From NZ13-RE01 sp049718665 (GTDB taxonomy: Bacteria > Dictyoglomota > Dictyoglomia > Dictyoglomales > Dictyoglomaceae): a stretch of 64,000 nt of DNA. Positions 33,567 to 42,509 of the stretch are shown in pieces (positions within the stretch are counted from its first letter, which is position 1; the number at the start of each line of letters is the position of its first letter). The stretch spans positions 1-64,000 of the forward strand of contig JBNARO010000007.1 in assembly GCA_049718665.1 (NCBI GenBank), read 5' to 3'. The translations under genes and the position numbers were made by a program. The notes beneath the pieces are model-generated. The model was not told where the DNA came from and did no database searches. It worked only from the letters and a program-made list of their open reading frames with translations.

Positions 33567-34648
33567 TCTTCTCCCACCTCAATGTATTTTATTATATCAT
33601 CTATGGTCATTCCTTCTAATCCCAAGGATTTTACTGTTCTTCCCTTGGAATAATAGTCTTCTCCCATCATAACAGAGACGAGATGTATAGTAGCATCAAT
33701 GGTGGGAGTTGGAACTCCAAAGTATTTTCCAAAGGAAGAAATAGGAACAAGGCTCATAGGGACATCCTCTAAAATATATCTATTGGCAAGTACTGTAGGT
33801 GCTAATATATCTCTATATCCGGAATTACTATGAATAGCTTCATAAAGGTCTCTTCCATCTACATCATAAGCATACTTTAACCATTGTTTTGCAGTAAGAG
33901 GTTCTACTTTAAAAGCCCTCATAACATTACATCTTTCCTCATCAATAGATTCTAAGACCTTTGCCACAGAAGGGGATATTCCTTCAAAATAGAATTCAAA
34001 TTTCCCAAAAGTAAATTCGATTCTTGCTACATTTAAAATCGTCGTAGCTGGATGAAAAACCGCACCTATATTATTAAAACTTGTAATAACAGTATTCTTG
34101 ACAATCTCAAATTCAGGCATTACCCTCCTTAAGGTTTTTTGTAAAATTGAATTATCCTTTGCAGGAAGACAAGATACTGGAACTGCATTCTTTTTTCTAA
34201 ATATTCTTACTACTCCTGGATTAGAACATCTTGAAGCAAAAATAAAGGTTTGAGCTTCTGCAACAAAAATTTTTTTCTTACATCCTTTCTCCTTTAACAC
34301 CTTTCTAAACTCCAAAGCTCCTCCTGTTCTTCCTGGATTTAAAACTACTATTTGACCATCTTCTAAATAAGGTGCTAATTTTTCCGCTATATCTCTATGA
34401 GCAAAGGCTGGAACTACAACTAAAATCATTTCTCTATCTTTTATTGCGGATTTTATATCTGTAGTTGCTAAAGAAATTTCATATTCTCCAGAGTATTCTC
34501 CTTCTAAAATAATCTTTCCTGTGTTTATTATGGGTTCTATCCTCCAATAACTTCTATTGTATAAAGAAACATCATATCCTTTCATAGAAAGATAGCCTGC
34601 TAAAGCTTGTCCTCCATTTCCTGCTCCTATAACGCAGATTTTTAGCAT
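33563..34648 (-). CDS. Octopine/nopaline (opine) dehydrogenase family protein
   Basis: A 361-residue NAD(P)-dependent oxidoreductase: N-terminal Rossmann motif VIGAGNGGQALAGYLS, LVVVPAFAHRDIAEKL and LNPGRTGGALEF; the C-terminal opine domain has NNIGAVFHPATTILN with the catalytic His. Opine dehydrogenases reductively condense a 2-oxo acid with an amino acid. It leads the operon with the B12-fold and ATP-grasp genes; AGGAGGTG precedes the ATG. A divergent LysE exporter gene lies 102 bp away. Confidence 0.82.
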   Translation of the reverse strand: MLKICVIGAGNGGQALAGYLSMKGYDVSLYNRSYWRIEPIINTGKIILEGEYSGEYEISLATTDIKSAIKDREMILVVVPAFAHRDIAEKLAPYLEDGQIVVLNPGRTGGALEFRKVLKEKGCKKKIFVAEAQTFIFASRCSNPGVVRIFRKKNAVPVSCLPAKDNSILQKTLRRVMPEFEIVKNTVITSFNNIGAVFHPATTILNVARIEFTFGKFEFYFEGISPSVAKVLESIDEERCNVMRAFKVEPLTAKQWLKYAYDVDGRDLYEAIHSNSGYRDILAPTVLANRYILEDVPMSLVPISSFGKYFGVPTPTIDATIHLVSVMMGEDYYSKGRTVKSLGLEGMTIDDIIKYIEVGEE

Positions 34649-34733
34649 TTTTCACCTCCTAATGTTTGGATTTTTGAGGTATTTATTAGCTATTTTTATA
34701 ATAACATGTAAACTATAGGAAGAACAAATTTTA

Positions 34734-34742
34734 TGGTATAAT
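34734..34742 (+). promoter_or_regulatory. Extended -10 for a leaderless lysE-type mRNA
   Basis: TGGTATAAT ends 8 nt before the ATG at 34751, so the predicted +1 falls on or within two bases of the start codon. No Shine-Dalgarno is present. Confidence 0.65.
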
Positions 34743-34750
34743 TAATTTAA

Positions 34751-35404
34751 ATGGGAATTATAACTTTATTTATTACAAGCTTTTTAGTAGGATTTTCTGG
34801 AGCTTCTGCTCCAGGACCTTTAATGACTTTAGTTTTAGCTCAAAGTAGTATTGGGGGATGGAAAAGATCTTTAGAAATTGTTTCTGGACATGCTCTTTTG
34901 GAAGGTATTCTTGTAATTTTATTTCTTTTAGGACTCCAACCTATCCTTAAAAATCCTGTTTTTCTTAAGACTTTTAGCTTTGTGGGAAGTTTATTTTTGA
35001 TATACATGGGAGTAAGTTTAGTTTTAGACCTTATTAAAGGTAGAATTTCTCTATCTAAAAATTCCAATGATCCCTCTAAAATAACTTATTCCTTTACTCC
35101 CTCTTTAATTCTTGCAGGTGCATTAACCTCTCTTGCCAATCCTTATTGGCTTCTTTGGTGGCTTACCATAGGAGTTTCCTTTATAGTTCAGGCAAAAAAT
35201 TATTTAATAATTGGAATTTTAAGTTTTTATATTGGACATATATTGTCAGATTATATATGGTATATATTCATAGGAATTTTAGGACAAGGACTTTCACTTG
35301 CCTTTTGGAGAAAAATATATAACTATATTTTATATTTTGCCTCTTCTTTCCTTTTTGGTTTTGGGATATACTTCTTAATCTTAACTTTCACTAACAGATT
35401 GTAA
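34751..35404 (+). CDS. LysE/RhtB-family amino acid exporter
   Basis: A 217-residue membrane protein with six hydrophobic helices. The N-terminal FSGASAPGPLMTLVL with the G-x-x-x-GP motif and GHALLEGILVILFL are LysE signatures. LysE proteins export amino acids or derivatives. It is divergent from the opine dehydrogenase operon, so the product of that operon may be its substrate; this is inference. Its 3' end overlaps the convergent macro-domain gene by 24 bp. Confidence 0.85.
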   Translation: MGIITLFITSFLVGFSGASAPGPLMTLVLAQSSIGGWKRSLEIVSGHALLEGILVILFLLGLQPILKNPVFLKTFSFVGSLFLIYMGVSLVLDLIKGRISLSKNSNDPSKITYSFTPSLILAGALTSLANPYWLLWWLTIGVSFIVQAKNYLIIGILSFYIGHILSDYIWYIFIGILGQGLSLAFWRKIYNYILYFASSFLFGFGIYFLILTFTNRL

Positions 35405-35938
35405 GTGCTTCGAAAATAAAGAAGGAATATCTTGTCCTAATCCTATCAGATGGATTTCCTCAAAATTATGTTTTTGATTTTTTATAAAATCAATAACCGC
35501 TTCTACAATGATTTTTGTTCCTAAATCTTGAGGGAAACCAAAAATTCCACAACTTATTGCGGGAATACTTAAACTTTTTATATTCTTCTCTACTGCTAAT
35601 TTTAAAGCATTTTGAACCGCCTTTTGGAGTTTTCTATACTCATCTCCTTCTCCCCATCTTGGTCCTACAGTATGAATGACATATTTTGACTTAAGATTCC
35701 CAGCAGAAGTAATAATTGCCTCTCCTGTGGAAAGAGGACCAAATTTTTGGACATATTCGTCACTTTCTTTCTGAATAATATCTCCTCCCACTCTTACTAT
35801 TGCTCCCGCAACTCCCCCTCCATGCTTTAAATAATTATTTGCAGGATTTACAATTGCATCAGTCTCTTCTTGAGTTATGTCTCCTTCAATTACTTTTATT
35901 TTTACACCATAAAATTCCTTTTCAAGGATAAGCTCCAT
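35381..35938 (-). CDS. Macro-domain ADP-ribose (O-acetyl-ADP-ribose) hydrolase
   Basis: A 185-residue macro domain: GDITQEETDAIVNPANNYLKHGGGVAGAIV, ISAGNLKSKYVIHTVGP and SIPAISCGIFGFP. The residues that bind ADP-ribose (Asp in GDIT, Asn in NPANN, GGGVAG loop) are present, as in YmdB/MacroD-type deacetylases. No signal peptide. A -10 (TATAAT on -, 35960-35955) and GGGAGG lie upstream. Confidence 0.9.
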   Translation of the reverse strand: MELILEKEFYGVKIKVIEGDITQEETDAIVNPANNYLKHGGGVAGAIVRVGGDIIQKESDEYVQKFGPLSTGEAIITSAGNLKSKYVIHTVGPRWGEGDEYRKLQKAVQNALKLAVEKNIKSLSIPAISCGIFGFPQDLGTKIIVEAVIDFIKNQKHNFEEIHLIGLGQDIPSLFSKHLQSVSES

Positions 35939-35979
35939 TTTTTCGCCTCCCTCTATTATATTAGATGATTATCTATAAA

Positions 35980-36001
35980 GGGGGAAGTTTCCGCTTCCCC
36001 C
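35980..36001. terminator. GC hairpin terminator after apgM
   Basis: GGGGGAAG, loop TTTCCG, CTTCCCCC, between the end of apgM (-) and the start region of the macro-domain gene (-). Confidence 0.65.
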
Positions 36002-36004
36002 AGC

Positions 36005-37264
36005 TTATTCTTTTGCGATTTTTACAAGAAGAGGTAGTAGTTCTGTTCCTTTAATTCTTCCAAGTTTTCCTTTAGCACAGGCACTTTCGCCAAAATATGT
36101 GCTTCCATCAGAGGAAAGTCCAGAAGTTATAACCATTAATGGGACTGGATCTTCAGAGTGAGCTTTTAAAGAACATGGAGTAGAATGGTCTGCGGTTACT
36201 GCTGCTACTACTTTAGAAAAATCTAAATAAGGTAGAAGATTTGCAAAGAATTCAGCATCTATTTTTTCAATACTCTCTTTTTTCTTCTCAATAAGCCCAT
36301 CATGTCCTGGTACATCAGGTCCCTTTAAATGAGCATAAACTCCATCAAATCTTTCCAAAGCTTCTAACACCTTCTTTGCCCATAACTTATAATCTGTGGA
36401 ATCTTCGATGGGAACTTCTTTCATTCCTGTAAGAAGAGCAATACCTCTTTCTACAGGCATTTCTACTATACTTCCAAAGGAAAGCCCATAAAGTTCTTGA
36501 AGAGTAGGAATTTTTGGAAGAGAATCTCCCGCATCTCTCAAAAGAATGATATTTGCAGGTTTTTTCCCTTCAGCTTTTCTCTTTTTATTTATCTCTGAAT
36601 TTTTTAGTACTTCGAATGCTTTCATCACAAATTCATCAGTAAGTCTTGCAGATTCCTTCGCCTCTAAAGAATTTTCTAAGGGAATACACTTTTGTACTTC
36701 TAATGGGGGGTTAGTTATACTTATACTATATGGTCCATGTCTCTTATATCCAGGATCAATATTTTCCACATTGGCAGAAAGTTTTCCATTCTTCTTTCTT
36801 ATTACCAAAACTCCTCTATGCCCCACTGTGGCTTTAAAAATAAATTCTGCCCCATCAAGCTTGACCTTTTGATTTACTTCTTCTGCTAATGCCCTTGCCT
36901 CTTCAGTGGTTAGATTTCTCCCTGCTCTCCTATCGAGAATTTTTAAAGTCTCTTCATCTACTGTAGCAAAGTTCGCTCTCCATGCTAAATCTCCATCTCT
37001 TACTTCGATATCTGCACCATGAGCTTCTAATGGACCTCTTCCTGTATAGTATTTGTCTACATCATAACCTAAAATACTTAACACTGCAGCGTCAGACTCT
37101 GGGGCAATTCCTGGCGCAATAGGGTCCATAAGTCCTAGTCGCCCCTTTCTTGCTAAACTATCCATATTAGGGGTATTGGCAGATTCAAGAGTAGTCTTAC
37201 CGTTAAGACTTGGTTCTGGTCTTCCTCCAAGCCCATCTAAGACAATATAAAGAATTTTTTTCAT
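36005..37264 (-). CDS. apgM: 2,3-bisphosphoglycerate-independent phosphoglycerate mutase, archaeal type
   Basis: A 419-residue alkaline-phosphatase-superfamily enzyme: IVLDGLGGRP (metal Asp), PGIAPESDAAVLSILGYD with the catalytic Ser, GDLAWRANFATV, and VTADHSTPC near the C-terminus. Interconverts 3- and 2-phosphoglycerate in glycolysis. The ApgM type is common in archaea and some deep-branching thermophilic bacteria. Cytoplasmic; monocistronic between a terminator and a divergent PEGA gene. Confidence 0.92.
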   Translation of the reverse strand: MKKILYIVLDGLGGRPEPSLNGKTTLESANTPNMDSLARKGRLGLMDPIAPGIAPESDAAVLSILGYDVDKYYTGRGPLEAHGADIEVRDGDLAWRANFATVDEETLKILDRRAGRNLTTEEARALAEEVNQKVKLDGAEFIFKATVGHRGVLVIRKKNGKLSANVENIDPGYKRHGPYSISITNPPLEVQKCIPLENSLEAKESARLTDEFVMKAFEVLKNSEINKKRKAEGKKPANIILLRDAGDSLPKIPTLQELYGLSFGSIVEMPVERGIALLTGMKEVPIEDSTDYKLWAKKVLEALERFDGVYAHLKGPDVPGHDGLIEKKKESIEKIDAEFFANLLPYLDFSKVVAAVTADHSTPCSLKAHSEDPVPLMVITSGLSSDGSTYFGESACAKGKLGRIKGTELLPLLVKIAKE

Positions 37265-37316
37265 CTTTCTCCTCCTTTCTTACTTTTTTCCAAAAGATTT
37301 TATCATATTTTTGTTG

Positions 37317-37322
37317 TATAAT
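37317..37322 (+). promoter_or_regulatory. -10 element for the PEGA-repeat gene
   Basis: TATAAT 34 nt before the ATG at 37356; AAAGGAGG at 37341-37348 is the RBS. Confidence 0.5.
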
Positions 37323-37355
37323 CTATTAAGCAGGTTTTCTAAAGGAGGTTTAAAT

Positions 37356-39404
37356 ATGAGAATGCTAAATCTATTTTTAATGATTTTTCTGTTACTATTT
37401 ACTCTTTCTTTTTCTCAACAGATATCTACCCAAGAGAGACTGATATCTCCTCCTTGGGAAAAAGTAATTATTATTCATAATCCAGAGACAAGCCTAAGTT
37501 TAGACCTTTGGTTAAATAAGTCTGAGGGAAGTATATACAAAGTAGGAGAGGATTTAAAAATTTTTGCTAGAGCTAATGATGATTGTTATTTATATATATT
37601 TGATTTAACTCCTGATGGAGAATTTAAACTAGTTTTTCCCAACATGTATTCAGGGAATAATTTCATTAAAAAGAATCAAACATATGTTTTTCCTGACAAA
37701 CCTACTTACAGTTTTAAAATAAGCCCTCCTGCGGGAAAGGAATTTATTGTAGGGATAATATCCAAGAAAGCCTTAGATCTATTTCCTGGGAAAAGACTGG
37801 AAACATTAAGACCTGGTGAGAGTTTAGAAAAGAATGTAGAAAAGGCAATGAAAAATATTGAAAAAATATTAATAGAAGGAGATAAGAAGACATGGGCTCA
37901 AAAAGTTACATATTTCTACGTTCAAGAAGCAGTGACCCAAGGGAAAGTAATCCTAACTTCTAATCCATCTAATGCTCAAGTTTATATAAATAATACTTAT
38001 CGTGGAAATACTCCCCTCTCTTTGATTCTTCCTGAAGGGAGCTACAGAATTTTATTAAAAATGGAAGGATATAAAGATTATGAAACAGTAATTATTGTAG
38101 AGCCAAATAGAGAAAAAACATATAATTTCACACTTTCTCCTAAATATGGAGATTTAAGAATAGAATCTATGCCTTCTGGAGCTTATATATATATTGATGG
38201 AGTATTAAAAGGAAAGACTCCAATAACTATAAAAAACCTTTTAGCAAAAACTTATGAGGTTAAAATAACATATCCTGGATATCAGGATAAAATAGAAAGA
38301 GTTGAAGTTCAAGAAGATAGAGAAACAAGAATAAAAATTTCTCTTCTTCCTACTACAGGAAGCCTGAATATAAATTCTATTCCTCAAGGAGCGGAAGTTT
38401 ATTTAAATGGAATTTATAAAGGAATCACTCCTATATATATTTCAGAACTTTCCCCTGGAAGATATCAAGTTCAATTAAGAAAGAACGGATATAAGGATTT
38501 TGTAAGCTTTGTAGATGTAATGTCAGGTATTACTTCTTCATATAATTTTGCTTTATTACCTCTTTTAGGAACTATAAATATCTTTTCAATTCCTTCTAAT
38601 GCAGAAGTTTATGTTGATGGAAAGTACCGTGGAAGAACTCCTTTATCCATTACCGACGTTCCTTCTGGAACATATAATGTCAGAATATCCCTTTCTGGTT
38701 ATGAAGATTATGTAGAGAGTATTTACCTTGCTCCTGGAGATGTTAAACAAATTAGTGTGTCTCTTAAGCTTGTTTCTGGTGAAGTCTCCATTGAATCAAG
38801 ACCGCAAGGAGCTAAGGTATATATTGATGGAAAATATCAAGGATTAACCCCTTTAATCCTCAGTCTTCCCGAAGGAAAATACACTCTTTCTCTTAGTCTT
38901 CTTGGGTATTCTGATGTAAACACTGAAATTAAGGTCAAAGCAAAAGAAAGATATAACTATGTATTTGTACTTTCTCCAGTGGAAGCTCCTACTAATCTTT
39001 ATTATTTAAACTTTAGTGGTGGAGGCTATGAGGGAAATATTATAATTACAAAAATCGACAATGCATTCTTTGCAAAAGAGGATAAAATATTTACTTTAGT
39101 ATTAAATCCCAACGGAATTTTAGAAACAAAGATTCCTCAGTCTTCCTTTAAGAATGTATATTTAAAAATTAATTTCTCTATCTCTGCTAATGATAAAGGA
39201 AACATAAACCCTATATTTGAGGCATATCTTAATGGAAAACCTATAACTCTTCCTTTTAATATAGAAAGTAAGGAATATGTTACTGTAAAATGGGACATAA
39301 CTTCTTGCTGGTTCCAAGATAAAGAAAATATTTTAATCATCCGCTTATCTGACAAAGCAGAAGGGAATATAAAGATAAGAGAAATAAAAATAGAAGAAAA
39401 GTAA
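37356..39404 (+). CDS. Exported DUF4384 and five-PEGA-repeat protein
   Basis: A 682-residue exported protein: signal peptide (residues 1-20), DUF4384-like domain (about 45-150: VGEDLKIFARANDDCYLYIFDL), then five PEGA repeats of about 70 residues beginning near 196, 264, 335, 405 and 475, each with a core like GAEVYLNGIYKGITP, and a C-terminal beta domain (about 546-682). PEGA repeats occur in surface proteins of bacteria and archaea. Function is probably surface or envelope structure. The start follows AAAGGAGG; an in-frame TTG at 37311 overlaps the -10. Confidence 0.8.
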   Translation: MRMLNLFLMIFLLLFTLSFSQQISTQERLISPPWEKVIIIHNPETSLSLDLWLNKSEGSIYKVGEDLKIFARANDDCYLYIFDLTPDGEFKLVFPNMYSGNNFIKKNQTYVFPDKPTYSFKISPPAGKEFIVGIISKKALDLFPGKRLETLRPGESLEKNVEKAMKNIEKILIEGDKKTWAQKVTYFYVQEAVTQGKVILTSNPSNAQVYINNTYRGNTPLSLILPEGSYRILLKMEGYKDYETVIIVEPNREKTYNFTLSPKYGDLRIESMPSGAYIYIDGVLKGKTPITIKNLLAKTYEVKITYPGYQDKIERVEVQEDRETRIKISLLPTTGSLNINSIPQGAEVYLNGIYKGITPIYISELSPGRYQVQLRKNGYKDFVSFVDVMSGITSSYNFALLPLLGTINIFSIPSNAEVYVDGKYRGRTPLSITDVPSGTYNVRISLSGYEDYVESIYLAPGDVKQISVSLKLVSGEVSIESRPQGAKVYIDGKYQGLTPLILSLPEGKYTLSLSLLGYSDVNTEIKVKAKERYNYVFVLSPVEAPTNLYYLNFSGGGYEGNIIITKIDNAFFAKEDKIFTLVLNPNGILETKIPQSSFKNVYLKINFSISANDKGNINPIFEAYLNGKPITLPFNIESKEYVTVKWDITSCWFQDKENILIIRLSDKAEGNIKIREIKIEEK

Positions 39405-39446
39405 GCTATTTTACCTCAAACAAAGATTATCGTTATGGAGGCTCTT

Positions 39447-40766
39447 CTATGTAGAACTTCTTAATTTATTTTGAATGTCTTGAACAATTTTTCTTATTGA
39501 AAGATCTGTTTGATATAACTCTTGTATTTTTTCGTAGGCATGAAGAATAGTAGTATGATCTCTTCCACCAAATTCCTCTCCAATTTTAGGAAGGGAAATA
39601 TCTGTTAAGGTTCTTGCTAAATACATAGCAATTTGCCGAGGTAGAGCTATTTCTTGAGTTCTTCCTTTTCCTATGATTTGTTCAGGAGTTATATGGAAAT
39701 AATTAGCAACTTCTTGAATAATACTTTGAATGCTTATAGGAGATAAGGTAGGTTGTAGAATATCCTTTAACACAGTCTTTGCAAGAGAAAGATCAATAGG
39801 AAGATTATTTAATGATGCAAAGGCAACCGTTCTTATTAATGCCCCTTCAAGTTCTCTAATATTTGATTGAATTTGCTCTGCAATAAATTCAATAACTTCA
39901 TTGGGAACTACTACTTTTTCTGCTTCCGCTTTCTTCTTTAAAATTGCAATTCTTGTCTCTAAGTCTGGCGGCTGAATATCTGCCATTAATCCCCATTCGA
40001 ATCTTGATCTTAACCTATCTTCTAAAGTAGGTATTTCTTTAGGAATTCTATCACTTGTAATAACAATTTGTTTCCCTGCTTCATAAAGAGCATTAAAGGT
40101 GTAGAAAAACTCTTCTTGCGTTCTTTCCTTTCCTGCTAAAAATTGGATATCATCAATGAGAAGAATATCTATGTTTCTATATCTATTCCTAAACTTTGTC
40201 ATTCCATCTTCTTTAATAGCATCTATAAGTTCTACAGTAAATTTTTCCATAGATGAATATACCACTTTTAAATGAGGAAATTTTTCTCTAATATAATGAC
40301 CTATAGCATGAACTAAATGAGTTTTTCCAAGTCCTACACCTCCATATATAAATAATGGGTTGTAAGCCTTTCCCGGATTTTGACTTACCGCTAAAGCAGC
40401 TGCATGAGCAAACCTATTACTATCTCCTACTACAAAGGTATCAAAGGTATATTTGGGATTTAAGTTTGAATGATATAGAGTTTCTTCTGGAATTTCTCGA
40501 GGAGGAGAAGATCCTCCATTATCTTCTGTAAATAATTCTACTTTCCATTCTCTATGGGAAGATCTTTTTAATGCTTCCTCGATTATTCCTAAATAATGTT
40601 CTTGAAGCCATTCCTTAGAGAATCTATTAGGAGTTTGAAGGATAAACTTTTCCCCTTCAATCCCCAAAGGCTTTAAAGTTTTTATCCAAGTCTCAAAACC
40701 AGGTCTACTAATCTCTGAAGAAATTAAGTCTAATGCTTTTTCCCATGCAGTTTTCCAATCTTCCAT
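39447..40766 (-). CDS. dnaA: Chromosomal replication initiator DnaA
   Basis: A 439-residue DnaA: domain I (residues 1-80, WEKALDLISSEISRPGFETWI), short linker, AAA+ domain with Walker A GGVGLGKTHL and Walker B ILLIDDIQFL, and domain IV with the DNA-binding signature GGRDHTTILHAYEKI. It is not followed by dnaN; its neighbours are a PEGA gene and a divergent Crp/Fnr gene. No TTATCCACA-type boxes were found in the flanking gaps, so an origin here is not supported. Confidence 0.96.
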   Translation of the reverse strand: MEDWKTAWEKALDLISSEISRPGFETWIKTLKPLGIEGEKFILQTPNRFSKEWLQEHYLGIIEEALKRSSHREWKVELFTEDNGGSSPPREIPEETLYHSNLNPKYTFDTFVVGDSNRFAHAAALAVSQNPGKAYNPLFIYGGVGLGKTHLVHAIGHYIREKFPHLKVVYSSMEKFTVELIDAIKEDGMTKFRNRYRNIDILLIDDIQFLAGKERTQEEFFYTFNALYEAGKQIVITSDRIPKEIPTLEDRLRSRFEWGLMADIQPPDLETRIAILKKKAEAEKVVVPNEVIEFIAEQIQSNIRELEGALIRTVAFASLNNLPIDLSLAKTVLKDILQPTLSPISIQSIIQEVANYFHITPEQIIGKGRTQEIALPRQIAMYLARTLTDISLPKIGEEFGGRDHTTILHAYEKIQELYQTDLSIRKIVQDIQNKLRSST

Positions 40767-40808
40767 ATTTAACCTCTTAGAAAAAGAATATTGAAAGTGC
40801 CAAAGTTA

Positions 40809-40837
40809 ATTTTAACAAATATATAGGGGTTGGGCAA
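40809..40837 (-). promoter_or_regulatory. dnaA promoter
   Basis: Minus strand TTGCCC (40837-40832), 17-nt spacer, TAAAAT (40814-40809), 43 nt before the dnaA ATG. Confidence 0.6.
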
Positions 40838-40850
40838 TTGAAATTTTTTA

Positions 40851-40879
40851 TTGGAAAAATCAAGGTTTTAATGTATAAT
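40851..40879 (+). promoter_or_regulatory. Crp/Fnr gene promoter
   Basis: TTGGAA (40851-40856), 17-nt spacer, TATAAT (40874-40879), 39 nt before the ATG; back to back with the dnaA promoter. Confidence 0.6.
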
Positions 40880-40917
40880 AGAAATAAAGTAAAAAATTTT
40901 TTTTAGAGCGGGGAAAG

Positions 40918-41598
40918 ATGGAGGGAAAGGAATTTCTTAAAAAAGTTCCATTATTCTCTGGATTATCTGAAGAAGATTTAGACCGTCTTTTAAGTATCTC
41001 TCGGGAAAAATTTTATCCGAAGGATTCAGTAATCTTTCAAAGAGATGAAGTTGGAAATTTCTTCTTTCTTATATGTTCTGGAAGAGTAAAGGTTGTAATA
41101 GAGACTGAAGATGGAAAGGAAGCTATTCTTTCTATTCTCTACCCCACTGAGTTTTTTGGAGAAATGTCTCTTTTGGATGGTGAGCCTCGCTCTGCTACAA
41201 TAATTGCTTTAGAAAATACTCGGGTATTGATAATTCAAAGAGATGACTTCTTAAATCTTCTTTATAAACATCCTGAGATATCTTTAAAAATTTTAAAAGC
41301 TCTTTCCCTTCGTCTAAGAAAGGCAAATAGACAGATTGAGACTTTAATGTTCTTTGACGCTCCAGGGAGAATTGCAAGGATTCTTTTGGATATTGTATTA
41401 GATAAGGGAGTAAAAACAGATAAGGGAATTGCAGTTGATTTAGATTTTACAAGGCAAGAGCTTGGAAGCTTAATAGGAGTTTCCAGAGAAACCGCTACAA
41501 GAACCCTAAAAGCTTTTGAAGAAGAAGGAATAATCTCTGTGGAGAAAAATCATATTATAATTCATGACTTAGAGAAGCTTAAAAAACGAATTTATTAA
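40918..41598 (+). CDS. Crp/Fnr-family transcriptional regulator
   Basis: A 226-residue regulator: cyclic-nucleotide-binding beta-roll (residues 10-125, FFGEMSLLDGEPRSATIIAL, the phosphate-binding cassette region), long dimer helix, and winged HTH (FTRQELGSLIGVSRETATRTLKAFEEEGII). There is no N-terminal Cys cluster, so it is not an oxygen-sensing FNR. The RS-A-T portion of the cassette is kept, so cAMP or a similar nucleotide is possible. Divergent from dnaA and 1-bp coupled (TAATG) to rluD. Confidence 0.88.
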   Translation: MEGKEFLKKVPLFSGLSEEDLDRLLSISREKFYPKDSVIFQRDEVGNFFFLICSGRVKVVIETEDGKEAILSILYPTEFFGEMSLLDGEPRSATIIALENTRVLIIQRDDFLNLLYKHPEISLKILKALSLRLRKANRQIETLMFFDAPGRIARILLDIVLDKGVKTDKGIAVDLDFTRQELGSLIGVSRETATRTLKAFEEEGIISVEKNHIIIHDLEKLKKRIY

Positions 41599-42509
41599 TG
41601 GCTCAAAAGCAAGTAATAAAGATAACAGAATCTGTAAAAGATAGACTTGATAAATATTTAACCAAAGTCCTACCTTTAACTCGATCTCAGATCCAAAATC
41701 TTATAGAAGAAGGAAATGTAAGGGTAAATGGAAAGTTAGCTAAGAGAAGCCAAAGGGTAAAATTAGGAGATGAAGTTGAGATAGAAATTCCTTCTCCTGA
41801 ACCTATAGATATACTTCCTGAGGATATAAAACTGGATATTATTTATGAAGATGAAGACCTCTTAGTTATTAATAAACCAAGAGGCATGGTAGTCCATCCT
41901 GCCTGTGGACATTATTCTGGAACCTTGGTTAATGCATTATTATCACATGTGGGAAGCTTATCTCAAGTTGGAGGAAAAATAAGACCTGGAATTATCCATA
42001 GATTAGATAAAGATACTACAGGACTTCTTTTGGTTGCAAAAAATGACTTTACACATTTAGCCCTTTCTGAACAATTAAAAAATAGAACCTTAAAAAGGCT
42101 TTATTGGACATTAGTAGAGGGAGAAGTTCCTTGGGAAGAAAGAAGAGTATCTTTGCCCATTGGAAGACATCCTGTAAATAGAAAAAAGATGGCAGTAGTT
42201 TCCTATGGAAAGCTTGCTATAAGTAATTTTAAAGTATTAGAAAGATTTAAAGGATATACTCTTCTTTCTGCAAGTCTTGAGACTGGAAGAACTCATCAGA
42301 TTAGGGTTCATTTAAGCTATTTAGGGTTTCCTGTAGTTGGAGATGCTACCTATGGCAGAAAGGATAAAAGATTTGGGATATCTGGGCAATTGCTTCATGC
42401 AAAGGAAATTGTCTTTTTCCATCCAAGGAAAAAAGAATATATGAAATTTTCTTCAGATTTACCTCAGGATTTTCAAAGAGTATTAGACCAGTTGCGAAAT
42501 GAATTCTAA
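41598..42509 (+). CDS. rluD: RluD-type 23S rRNA pseudouridine synthase
   Basis: A 303-residue synthase with an N-terminal S4 RNA-binding domain (SQIQNLIEEGNVRVNGKLAKRSQRVKLGDEVEIEI) and a catalytic domain (GIIHRLDKDTTGLLLVAKN, catalytic Asp in HRLDKDT; GRTHQIRVHLSYLGFPVVGD). The S4 domain distinguishes it from the gene at 26760. Coupled to the Crp/Fnr gene by TAATG. Its 3' end overlaps the convergent rqcH gene by 27 bp. Confidence 0.9.
   Translation: MAQKQVIKITESVKDRLDKYLTKVLPLTRSQIQNLIEEGNVRVNGKLAKRSQRVKLGDEVEIEIPSPEPIDILPEDIKLDIIYEDEDLLVINKPRGMVVHPACGHYSGTLVNALLSHVGSLSQVGGKIRPGIIHRLDKDTTGLLLVAKNDFTHLALSEQLKNRTLKRLYWTLVEGEVPWEERRVSLPIGRHPVNRKKMAVVSYGKLAISNFKVLERFKGYTLLSASLETGRTHQIRVHLSYLGFPVVGDATYGRKDKRFGISGQLLHAKEIVFFHPRKKEYMKFSSDLPQDFQRVLDQLRNEF

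Noticed and set aside
31935..34750. Cobalamin riboswitch upstream of the B12-fold operon
   Set aside because: The 102-bp gap is too short and has no B12-box-like sequence.
39405..40917. Replication origin beside dnaA
   Set aside because: No TTATCCACA-like boxes or AT-rich repeats were found in either flanking gap, and dnaN is absent.
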